This document shows positions 32,886 to 44,139 of a stretch of DNA of 64,000 bases, in pieces. Under the pieces are notes generated by a model. That model did no database searches, was not told the DNA's origin, and saw only the letters and a program-made list of their open reading frames with translations. How positions within the stretch are numbered: the stretch's first letter is position 1; every line of letters starts with the position of its first letter. This DNA comes from Rugalucina vietnamica (taxonomy: Eukaryota > Mollusca > Bivalvia > Lucinida > Lucinidae): positions 46,637,071-46,701,070 of the forward strand of contig OZ024880.1 in assembly GCA_964017185.1 (NCBI GenBank), in the 5' to 3' direction. A program made the translations under genes and the position numbers.

Positions 32886-35034
32886 AGCTCACCTGAGCCG
32901 AAGGCTCACAAGGTGAGCTTATAGGATGGCCATGATCCGGCGTCCGTCCGTCCGTCCGTCGTCCGTCCGTCCGTCGTCCACAATTTCAAAGATCTTCTTC
33001 TCTGAAACTGCTTGGCCGATCTAGTTGAAATTTTATGTGGAGCCTCCTTGGGTAGTGGCATTTCAAGTTTGATCGCGAAATCCAGGTCACATGACCAAGA
33101 TGGCTGCCACGCCCATATATGGTAAAAACCCTTCAAAAATCTTCTTCTCCAGAACCGGTGGGCCTATTTCCACGAAACTTGGTATGTAGCATCGGGGGCT
33201 TCAGCCCATCATAGTTTGATAAAATGATGACCCTTGGATGACCTTGACCTATTTTACGGCAAGGTCAAATTTGGAAACATAGGCTTTTACATGGGAAAAA
33301 GTGAAAACTATGGATTTTTTGAAAACTATTGCAGCCTGAGGCCTGAAAAGTGGTAGATGCAAACAACTAATGAAGTAGATGAAGGTATGTGATTAATTTA
33401 GGTCAAGGTCATCTCTTGACCTTGGCCAGTCTGTTGTCCATTCACACTTTTCAAAGATCTTCTTCTCTGAAACTGCTGGGCCAATCAAAGTGAAATTTTA
33501 TGTGGAGCATCCATGGGTAGGGGAGACAAAAGTTTGATCGCGAAATCCAGGTCACATGACCAAGATGGCCGCTGTGCCCATATATGGTAAAAACCACTCA
33601 AAAATCTTCTTCTCCAGAACCGGCAGGCCGATTTTCATGAAACTTGGTATGTATCATTTGGGACTTTAGCCCATCATAGTTTGATAAAATGATGACCCTA
33701 GGATGACCTTGACCTAATTTACGGCAAGGTCAATTTTGGAAACATAGGCTTTTACATGGGAAAAAGTGAAAACTATGGATTTTTTGAAAACTATTGCAGC
33801 CTGATGCCTGAAAAGTAGTAGATGCAAACAACTAATGGAGTAGATGAAGGTATGTGATTGATGTAGGTCAAGGTCATCTCTTGACCTTGGCCAGTCTGTC
33901 GTCCATACACACTTTTCAAAGATCTTCTTCTCTGAAACTGCTGGGCCAATCAAAGTGAAATTTTATGTGGAGCATCCATGGGTAGGGGAGACAAAAGTTT
34001 GATCGCGAAATCCAGGTCACATGACCAAGATGGCTGCCACGCCCATATATGGTAAAAACCACTCAAAAATCTTCTTCTCCAGAACCGGCAGGCCGATTTT
34101 CATGAAACTTGGTATGTAGCATTTAGGACTCGAGCCCATCATAGTTTTATAAAATGAGGACCCTAGGATGACCTTGACATATTTTACGGCAAGGTCAATT
34201 TTGGAAACATAGGCTTTTACATGGGAAAAAGTGAAAACTATGGATTTTTTGAAAACTATTGCAGCCTGATGCTTGAAAAGTGGTAGATGCAAACAACTGA
34301 TGGAGTAGATGAAGGTATGCGATTAATTTAGGTCAAGGTCATCTCTTGACCTTGGCCAGTCTGTCGTCCATACACACTTTTCAAAGATCTTCTTCTCTGA
34401 AACTGCCTGGCCAATCAAAGTGAAATTTTATGAGGAGCATCCATGGGTAGGGGAGACGAAAGTTTGATCGCGAAATCCAGGTCACATTACCAAGATGGCT
34501 GCCACGCCCATATATGGTAAAAGCACTCAAAAATTTTCTTCTCCAGAACCGGCAGGCCAATTTTCGCGAAACTTGGTATGTAGCATCTGGGACTCCAGCC
34601 CATCATAGTTTGATCAAATGATGACCATAGGATGACCTTGACCTATTTTACGGCAAGGTCAATTTTGGAAACATAGGCTTTTACATGGGAAAAGGCGAAA
34701 ATGGATATTTTGGAAACTGTTGCAGTCTGAGACCTGGAAGTTGCTAGATGCAGACAACCAATGGAGTTAATGAAGTTAAGTAATTAATGAAGGCCAAGGT
34801 CATTTCTTGACCTTGACCCAAAGTCATTTAAATATCAAAATTAAAATTATGGTTTTCTCATAAGTCACTGGGTTTGGAAACTATTGCAGCCTGAGACCTG
34901 AAACTTTGCAGATGCAGACAACTTATGAATTCAATAAAGGTGTGTGAGTATTCATGGTCAAGGTCATTTCATGATGACTTAATACTCCAAGATCAGGCTT
35001 CAGGTGAGCGTTCTCAGGACCAATGGTCCTCTGG
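32886..35034 (+). mobile_element. pearl/HINE-like element, AGCTCACCTGAG family, four 465-bp units
   Basis: 5' AGCTCACCTGAGCCGAAGG hairpin, (CCGT)n at about 32941-32978, units starting 32986, 33451, 33916 and 34381 (exactly 465 bp apart), 3' TTCAGGTGAGCG, hairpin GGACCAATGGTCC, CTCTGG. A sister subfamily of the 455-bp type. Each unit contains GGTCAAGGTCATCTCTTGAC. Confidence 0.85.
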
Positions 35035-35086
35035 TTTCTCAAGTTGTAAAAATTGAAAATTTTCAGTAGATTTTTTTCTTCGATGT

Positions 35087-35198
35087 TTTTCTTATTTTTG
35101 CTCAAAACATAGATTGTAGGTACACGTTAGAACCGCCTCGCCGAGGCGGTTCTAACGAGTACCCTTAATCTATGTTTTGGAGCAAAAATAAGAAAAAT
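35087..35198. repeat. 112-bp palindrome with GC-rich tip
   Basis: Arms of about 55 bp run from TTTTTCTTATTTTTGCTC to its inverse GAGCAAAAATAAGAAAAA, with only a few mismatches and one indel. The apex is GTTAGAACCGCCTCG / CGAGGCGGTTCTAAC around 35141. The same tip, degraded, is the 3' hairpin of the element at 51712-52621, and the following text (GGACATGTTTTCCTG) is shared with that locus. Confidence 0.85.
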
Positions 35199-35594
35199 AG
35201 ATATACCCCTGCATACCCCAGTTTAACTATATAAAAGTGGGGTTCAATGGGGTATACATTACACGGACATGTTTTCCTGTTGCAGTAGTGTGTCTGTTTC
35301 ACATTGAAGCAGACCCAATGCTTATCCTGAAGTTCAGCACATTTTCTTTCACAAAGATTTGGTCATGAAAGTATTTCTAGAGTGAAAGGTTAAAATTCAC
35401 ATTTATTGCCATGTTTCTATAGATGTTTTGATGGGTGTTTGATTCTGGAGTAGGATACAGAAGTGTTTTCCACCCGTTATATTAGTATGGGCTAAATAGC
35501 CTGTTAATTTCCTGACAGTGAGAATGCTTAATCGTTTATTAACGTTTAAGTTATTGCGATGTCCTGCAGTCTGGAGAGCATTTTGTGGTCAGTG
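35199..35594. other. unclassified, partly shared with 52625-52700
   Basis: Contains GGGGTATACATTACACGGAC and CATGTTTTCCTGTTGCAG, close to text downstream of the element at 51712-52621. No gene seen. Confidence 0.35.
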
Positions 35595-35725
35595 GTCTAC
35601 AGGTTATGTTTGAACTGCATCATGATCAGGAGAAAACCTGTGTACGAGGACTTTGATCAGGTCTAACCCAAACAGGACTGTATTGTCAAAGATTCCTAGA
35701 GGCTTTAAAATTCTATTTGAAAAAT
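35595..35725 (-). mobile_element. TGAGCC MITE fragment, reverse
   Basis: GAACTGCATCATGATCAGGAG and CAGGTCTAACCCAAACAGG with CTAGAGGCTTTAAAATTCTA match the left side of reverse copies, without the palindrome. Confidence 0.4.
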
Positions 35726-35740
35726 GAAGGATTTGCTATT

Positions 35741-35976
35741 TGAGCTGCCTCGTGGGAAAACCAACAATCTGCATAGGCGAAAACAAAGGTGCAGATCAGC
35801 TTCGCGGTAACCGTGAAGCTGATCAGCGCCTTTGTTTTCGCTATTCGGATAGTACAATTCCTCCTCTACTTAACTCCAAACTTTCAAGTTTCTAGCTATT
35901 TTCTGTATTTGTACAGGCCGATTTGTGTCGGACCTGTTTGGAAACCACATTGTTGGTTTTCCCAAGAGGTGGCTCA
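35741..35976 (+). mobile_element. TGAGCC MITE, complete (236 bp)
   Basis: TGAGCTGCCTCGTGGGAAAA to TTTCCCAAGAGGTGGCTCA; central palindrome around CGCGGTAACCGTG. Confidence 0.85.
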
Positions 35977-36227
35977 TTTGTGTACTGAAAACAAACACAT
36001 TTTCATCAGAGAAAACTTATTTTGTGCCGCATGTTTTTAGTCATATTGTAATGTTTACTGTACAATTATTTATTATTTATTTATGTCTCGTCAGTTTATT
36101 GATGGAATATTTGTCCATGTTTTTAGATTTTTATTCAACTGTCAGAAAAAAAAGATCTCATGCTTATTAGAGTTTAAACTGTTAAGTTCTTGGCTTGCGA
36201 ATTCAAGAATTTGAGAAAAAGAGAAAC

Positions 36228-36233
36228 AATAAA
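36228..36233 (+). promoter_or_regulatory. candidate polyadenylation signal AATAAA
   Basis: A canonical AATAAA in non-repeat sequence. It is 4.4 kb downstream of the CCDC13 stop, so association with that gene is speculative. Confidence 0.2.
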
Positions 36234-36309
36234 TTAAAAGTTATGCTTTAACACAAATTTTTTTCAACTTACAGTATTAAGTTGTAACCATGGACATCAA
36301 TAGTCTTCT

Positions 36310-39300
36310 AGCTACCTATACCCCCCCTCCCCCCCAGGGGGAATTTTCTACACTATGATTTTCTAAAAGTACATTGAAAAAGCTATCAAACCCTGTTTTC
36401 TGCCATCTGGAAGTGGAAGCGTTTGCGTTTTATGCCATGTTTCATTATATTACCCTAAATATTCATTTTTTTTGCGTTTTAATAATGGGGGTACACATAG
36501 AAAACTGAAGATATCTCAGTTGTTTCTTATCCTAGACCATTGAACTTGGTCTCATTTTAATCCTTATACATAGCCCTTTGATTCAATAATAAGTAATGGA
36601 AAATATCTAGTTTGCTTATTCATGAATTTTCATTATTAAAAACATTAAAATGAAAAACGAAACATTTAAAAATTAATTATCCCCGTAAAAACTAATTTCA
36701 GGCCTAAACTATCATTGTGGCTCATTGTTATTGTACCAATAATACTATTTGACAAATGTGTTGATGCCATGGACCTTAATGAAAATTCTCTCATTTGCAT
36801 TTTCATGAATATTAATGAAAATTACGAAAATCAAAATTTACTCTATTGCCATTTAAGGGTTTGAGTGGGTTGTAGGATGTACCTTGCAACCTTAGACCAA
36901 ATGTTCATGGGTGCCAATTTGGTCAGAGGATCACTTTAATGTCCATTTGAGTGATCACCCCCACCCCTGATAAGCAAAGGAATTAATGTGGTACACCTCT
37001 ATTACCACATGTATCTTGGCTACTGATAGACATAGAGAGCTGAAATAGGTATCAAATGATTGCTTTGGCAATGTTTTATAATCATGTAATAGGATATATA
37101 AACAACTGGCTATCTTAATGCTCAAATATTAAAAAGAAGTTCAGATATTGGAAAAGAAACAGATAAAGGAAGGGGGTATACCATACAAAATTGCTAATAT
37201 CTCAGTGACCAAAAACTCTAAGAGAGCTGAAATGTGTATCAAATGATTGTTGTGATAATGTTCTATAATCATGTGATAAGATACAGAAAGAATCTGACTT
37301 TCTTGATGTTCAAATATTGATAAGAACTTTCAAAAGAAGAGAAAAATCACAGAACAATGGAGGGGGTATACCTACAGATATGTTTATATCTCGGCTACCA
37401 AAAGCCATAAAGAGCTGAAACTTATCACAAATGATTGCTATGATAACATTTTAAAACCCTGAAATAAGATAAATTTACAGCCAGACTTTTCTGCTGTTTT
37501 TCTGTTGATGAAATCAATAAATAAAGTAGAAAAATCACAGAAATTGGTGGGGGTATACCTATGGAAATGTTTATATCTCAGCAACCAAAAGCCATAGAGA
37601 GCAGAAATTGGTGTCAAATGATTGTGTTGACAATATTCTATAAACTTGTAATAAGATATATAAACAAGCTGACTTTTTTGTTGCTCAAACATTTAAGAAA
37701 ACTTAAGATATAAGAGAAAAATCACTGTCAAAGGAAGGGGGTATACCAATAAAATTGCTAATATCTCAGTGACCAATTGCTCTAGAGAGTTGAAATTGGT
37801 ATCAAATGATTGGTATGATAATGTTCTATAATTGTGTAATTAGATAAATAAATAATCTAACTTTCTTGTTGTTCGAATATTGATAAGAACTTTATATTAA
37901 ATATTAGATAAAAATCAAAGAAAAATGGAGGGGGTATACCAATATAAACGTTTATATCTCAGCAACCAAATGTCCTAGAGTGCTGAAATGGGTATCAAAT
38001 GATTTCTTTGACAATATCCTATAACCATGTAATAAGATATATAAACAAGCTTACTTTCTTGATGCTCAAATATTTAAGAAAACATAAGATATAGCAGAAA
38101 AATCACTGCCAAAGGAAGGAGGTATACCAGTAAAATTGCTAATATCTTGGTGACCAATAGCTTTAGAGAGCTGAAATTTGTATCAAATGATTGGTATGAT
38201 GATGTTCTATAACCATGTGATAAGACATATAAATAATCAAACTTTTTTGTTGTTCAAATATTGATGAGAACTTTTAATATTAGATAAAACTCAAAGAAAA
38301 ACGGAGGGGGTATACCAATATAAATGTTTATATCTCGGCAACCAAATGTCCTAGAGTGCTGAAATGGGTATCAAATGATTGCTATGACAATATTTTATAA
38401 TCATGTAATAAGATATCTAAACAAGCTTACTTTCTTGTTGCTCAAATATTTAAGAAAACATAAGTTATAGCAGAAAAATTACTGCCAAGGGAAGGAGGTA
38501 TGCCAATAAAATTGCTAATATCTCAGTGACCAGTAGCTTTAGAGAGCTGAAATTGGTATCAAATGATTGGTATAATAATGTTCTATAATCATGTGATAAG
38601 AAGTATAAATAATCGAACTTTTTTAGCTCACCTGAGCCGAAGGCTCATAGGTGAGCTTATAGTATACCCATGCTCCGGCGTCCGTCCGTCGTCCGTCCGT
38701 CCGGCGTCCGTCGTCCACAATTTCAAAGATCTTCTTCTCTGAAACCGCTGGGCCGATTGTTCTCATATTACACATATACCATCTACAGGTAGGGGGAAAG
38801 AATAATTGTGTTTTTTGTTTTGATCAGATAAGGACTCTGGTTGCTATGGCAACTTATGCTTCCCATAGACTTATAATGGAAAAAAGTGAAAATTGCCAGT
38901 TTTTGCTGTCTTGTTGGAGATATTTGAATTTTGTTTTTGCAGAAATAATTATTGAGTAGTCCTCTACGTTTCATGTGACTTTTGTCCTAATCCTTCATTT
39001 TGATTGGTTGCAGGGGCCCCATATAGGGCAAAATTTCGAAAAACATTCAAAAATCTTCTTCTCAGAAACTGTCAAGGGGATGTAGCCTATACTTTGTATA
39101 CATGTTCCTGACAGTGGCCTTTACATAATTTGTGTTTTTTATTCCAGGCGGATAAGAACTCTGGTTGCTATGGCAACTTAAAGTTTCCATAGACTTATAA
39201 TGGGAAAAGTGGAAATCGGCTATTTTTTCGCTAAAATTGCAGACATTTGAATTTTGTTTTTGCAGAAATGTTTATTGAGTAGTGTTTGACGTTTCTTGCG

Positions 39301-42210
39301 AGTTTTGTCCTAATCCTTTATTTTGATTGGTTGCTGGGGCCCCATAAAGCGCAAATTTTTGAAAAAAAAAAAAAAAAAAACATTCAAAAATCTTCTCCTC
39401 AGAAACTGTCAAGTGGATGAATCCTGTACTTTGTATACATGTTCCTGACAGTAGCCTCTACATAATTTGTGTTTTTTATTCCAGTCGGATAAGAACTCTG
39501 GTTGCTATGGTAACTTTAAGTTTCCATAGACTTATAATGGGAAAAGTGGAAATTAGCTATTTTTTGAAAACTATTGCAGCCTGAGATCTGAAAAGTGGTA
39601 GATGCAAACAACTAATGGATAAGATGAAGGTATATGATTAATTTAGGTCAAGGTCATCTTTTGACCTTGTCCGGTCTGTCGTCCATACACACTTTTCAAA
39701 GATTTTTTTCTCTGAAACCACTTGGCCAATCAAAGCCAAATTTTATATGAAGCATCTATAGGAAGTGGGAACCAATGTGTATATAAATAATCCAGGTCAC
39801 ATGACCAAGCTGGCCGCCATGCCCCTATATGGTAAAAACCCTTAAAATATCTTCTTCTCCAGAACTGGTGAACCGATTTCAACGAAACTTTGCATGAAGT
39901 ATGGATGACTCAAGTACTACAATGTATATATAACACATGACCCTGTGGTGACCTTGACCTATTTTATGGCAAGGTCAACATACGTCGTCAATGCATTTGA
40001 ATGGGGAAAACTTTTAAAATGTCATTTTAAGTGAAAGTCTTGCAGGAAATGGGCAGTAGGACTGAAATATTATGACTCTGAAAAAAATGGACCCCAGGGG
40101 CTCATCTGCTTTTAAAATGTTATTTGAAGGGGAAAATCAGCAGGAAATTGGCAAATGGACAGAATATTGATTATTCTGAAAAAAGAAAATGGCCCAAGGG
40201 CTTCATCTGCCCCTGCACTGGGGTTAAATACCATAACATTCAAATATGTTTATTGGTATATGAAGCAGATCTCAGGTGAGCGTATACAGGACCATTGGTC
40301 CTCTGGTTGTTGTTTAAATATTGATGAGAACTTTTAATATTAGATAAAACTCAAAGAAAAACGGAGGGGGTATACCAATATAAATGTTCATATCTCGGCA
40401 ACCCAATGTCTTAGAGAGCTGAAATTGGTATCAAATGATTGCTATGACAATATTCTACAATCATATAATAAAAAATATAAACAAGCTTACTTTCTTGTTG
40501 CTCAAATATTTAAGAAAACATAAGTTATAGCAGAAAAATCACTGCCAAAGGAAGGAGGTATGCCAATAAAATTGCTAATATCTCAGTGACCAGTAGCTTT
40601 AGAGAGCTGAAATTGGTATCAAATCATTGCTAGGATTATGTTCTGTAACCATGTGGTAAGAAACACAAACATTCTGACTTTCTTGTTTTTTCGAATATTG
40701 ATAAAACTTTAAATTTAAGGAAAAAATCACAGAAAAATGGAGGGGGTATACCAATGAAAAGGTTAATAACTCAGCAACCAAAAGCTCTAGAGAGCTGAAA
40801 TTGGTATCAAATGATTGCTATGATAATGTTTTATAATCATATAATATGATTAATGAATACTTAAACTTTCTTATTGTTCGAATATTGACAAGAACTTTAA
40901 AAATTAGATAAAAACACAGAAAAATAGAGGGGGTATACCAACGGAAACGTTTATATCTCAACAACAAAAAAAAAAACCTGGCGAGCTGAAATTGGTATCA
41001 AATGATAGATATGACAATTATTTATAATTATATAATAAGATATAGGAAAAAGTTGACTATCTTGTGGCCAAAATTTAAAAAAACTTTAGATGTAAGAGAA
41101 AAACATAGACAGATGAAGGGAATATACCAATAGAATTGACAGTATCTCAGCATCCAAAAGCTTCAGAGAACTGAAATTGGTATCAATTAAATAGAACAAG
41201 AATTTTATTGAGTAAACAAAGGCCACCGGCCCACAATACAAAACATACATATTACATGTACACTGCAACTATATGGAGTTGTGTTTAAACAAAATCCCAT
41301 TCACGTTATTGGAGCTAATATATTGTACTTTTTATCTTTAATTTTTAGAATTTCATTAATATAGATACATAGTTTTAGGATAATAATAATTGATTGATAG
41401 GATCATATTCTATACACAAAAAAATATGAAAATAACAGAAATAATCAGATAAAAGTCATTCTGTAGGTATACCAGTTCATTTTTTCATTATTTCTCTGCG
41501 ATTTCTACTTTTCATTAATATTCATGAAAAAATAGATGAGCTTTATATCCTTAAACACATATATGTATAAGGGTGATAGAACATGGCCATAGCATTCATT
41601 TGATACCACATTAGTGTTCCATGTTTATCAACAGCCCAGGTACAAATGATACTATGTAGTTGTATACACCCTATTTTCCCAGGATTTTTTACTTTTTAAT
41701 TAATATTCATGAATATACAAATGAGATAATTTTCACATAGGCTCATGACAACAATAAATTTATGAAATATGTCTAAATGGTGCAATATAAATGTGTCATA
41801 ACTATAGTTTAGGCCTGAAATGAGTTAATTTATGGGTTTTTAATGATTTTCTACAATTTTCATGTTTTCATTAATATTCATGAATATGCAAAGTAGATAT
41901 TTTGCCTTACTTATCATAGAATGAAAGGGCTATGTCTAAGCTTTAAAAAAAGACCATGTTCAATGGTCTAGGATTAGTAACAGCAGAGGTATGATCAATT
42001 TTCCACGCCTACCCCCATTATTTCTGTACAAAAGATGGTATCAGGTCATATAATAAAACGTAGCGTAAAACGCAAACGCTTCCACTTCCAGATGGCAGAA
42101 AACAGGATTTGATAGCTTTTTCACTACACTTTCAGAAAATCATGGTGCAGAAAATTCCCCCTGGGGGGGGGGAGGGTTTGCCCTACTGGCCATTAGCCTA
42201 CAAATCTTAG
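36310..42210. mobile_element. large foldback-type element with about 190-bp tandem core
   Basis: Inverted arms: about 36310-37000 (CCCCCAGGGGGAATTTTCT, AGATGGC-inverse CTGCCATCTGGAAGTGGAAG, AATTTCAGGCCTAAACTAT) and about 41450-42210 (CTTCCACTTCCAGATGGCAG, ATAGTTTAGGCCTGAAAT, AGAAAATTCCCCCTGGGG). Between them are some 14 units in one orientation, each with GGGGGTATACC, ATATCTCAGCAACCAAA, GAGAGCTGAAATTGGTATCA and ATGATTGCTATGA, spaced about 187-193 bp. One unit is split by a pearl/HINE-like insertion at 38625-40306. No open frame of note. Family unrecognised. Confidence 0.75.
38625..40306 (+). mobile_element. pearl/HINE-like element, AGCTCACCTGAG family, in a T-run
   Basis: 5' AGCTCACCTGAGCCGAAGG hairpin and CCGTCGTCCGTCC microsatellite. 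The core mixes GGTTGCTATGGCAACTT units with ACATGACCAAG units. 3' CTCAGGTGAGCG, hairpin GGACCATTGGTCC, CTCTGG. The empty site can be read from the neighbouring foldback unit (CAAACTTTTTTGTTGTTC near 38240): insertion was in the T-run with no visible target duplication, as expected for Helentron-type elements. Confidence 0.85.
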
Positions 42211-44139
42211 TATGTATGCATCTGTTATGTCACTTGAAACTTTGTCCTGTGAGTTGTTTTTTTGAGGTTGGAGAGACTATATAACCGTATATAAAAGCAC
42301 CATGTTGATAAAAGCCCTATGGCTGTACTGGTTTCACCCTGTCCTGTGGTTTTGTTGTTCAGGTTTAATTTCCTCTCAATATCTTTCAAATTAGTTGAAA
42401 TAAAGTAAATCTTTCCATGTTTTCATGACCTTTATTTGAGGAATTGTCTACTTCTGAAATATTTGTACGCAAGTTCTTGAATTCGTGAATGAACTGGTCA
42501 TGGGATACTTTTTTGTGATGTGCTATTGTCCCTAAGGTTATAAAAAAATTTTAGGCTTAGCTAGGCATGAAATTTAGCAAGATAAATGACTCGCTTATGC
42601 TAAGTATGAATTTCAACCAATTTTGGTTATTTCAGCATTTATAAGCAATTTAAATATTACGCTATTTTTGTTGAGAACAAAAAGATTATAATCTCACGTC
42701 ATGGTGATCATTGTACTTAATGTTGTTTTTGTGTTGAATAATGTCTTGATTATGTTATATTGTTTTAAACAAATATGACAATATGTTAAAAAAGATGAAA
42801 GAAACGAAAAGTTATCTTCAGCTATTTCTATTTTATCTTCCAGTTTTGGGGGATCCTCAATTTGGTCGCTTCTTTTCTTTATGGGAACACCTCCATACCG
42901 ATTTGTAGCTTGTATACATAAACTGTGCAAAATAAAATTAGCAATTTTTGATGTTACATATATTTTTGATCACCTTAGAGCAATTTTGGACATTTCGTTA
43001 ATTTAAATGAAAAGAACAGTGTCTCAGGCACATGCTACGATGAATTTAAAAACGCCATACTTTAAAGAGGCTTCTGGAACAACCAGGAAATAAGGAAGGG
43101 TGTGAATGCAAAATTCTCTACCATAGAACACAATGCAAACAGCTGATTTTTTTTTAACTCTATTAGGCCCATCCTTTTCACCCCTTCTTTAGAAACGTTG
43201 TTGATTATGTGGCAAGTGAGATTGGGCTTTTTCGGTACAAACTTTACCTGCCAAAAAAACAATGTCAATGCAACGTCAAGTGGTCAAAATTGCCTTAATT
43301 TCAGGTTACTTGGTTTCCACTGATTTTCATAGAAACAAAACGAGACAAACAAAGCACATTGTAGCCAATACCGTGGTCATTAACACTTGAGAGTTTCACA
43401 GCTATAACGCATCATGCTAGTGAGATAACGCTGACGTTAAACTCATTATTTAACCTCACGTTAATTATGAAGCCAAGATAGGGAATTTTGCAAACTCTAT
43501 TTTAACATATCGGTATGCATCAGACATTTAAACTCATTGCCGATTTTTGGGAAATTCCAATTAGAAACTTAACTGTAATGCGATAATGTAGGAGCAAAAG
43601 AAAAAAAATTGTTGAATTAAAAAACTTACGATCTTTATTTCTCGGCGATAAAATTGTGTTTCCAAACATTTCAAATATTTTTCTTTGTTTTCATGACTAA
43701 ACAGTTGCTTAAGCATGATTTTGGTTTCCCACTTTAAGGAGACCTGCAAGTTTTGATCATGTGTCTTAAATCATAACGTCACATCAGTATCACGGTAAGG
43801 TTTGATTTTTTTTTAAATGTTTCGCTTGTAAGTTCTTGTCGAAAGGTTACCACTTACGCCCATATTCCAAAATATGAATTTTATTCATTATGTGCAGAGA
43901 CATGCAAATGTTACGAAAATTGCTAAATTTAATTTGCATAGTATATAAATGGCATTGTGAGAAACAGTTGGTATATGCAAAAACAGTCAAAGATAAGCTG
44001 CCCATAATCTGTACATCTGGTCAGCCCTAGATTTTTGTACAAAAAAAAAGAGTACAATTTCATGATAGTTCAAAGGTAGTACATTACCTACACCATCTAA
44101 ATTTTAAGTATTGAATACTTTCTTTTCTTTTATGTTCTC
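42211..44139. other. AT-rich region, no gene recognised
   Basis: A CTCAGCTGAG-MITE remnant is at about 42531-42690 (AAGGTTATAAAAAAATTTTA, TTAGCTAGGCATGAAATTTA). AATAAAG at about 42411 is a possible polyadenylation signal. Open frames are short and AT-biased; none looks coding. Confidence 0.4.

Noticed and set aside
42694-42930. 78-codon minus-strand frame
   Set aside because: AT-driven, no family resemblance and no supporting splice sites.
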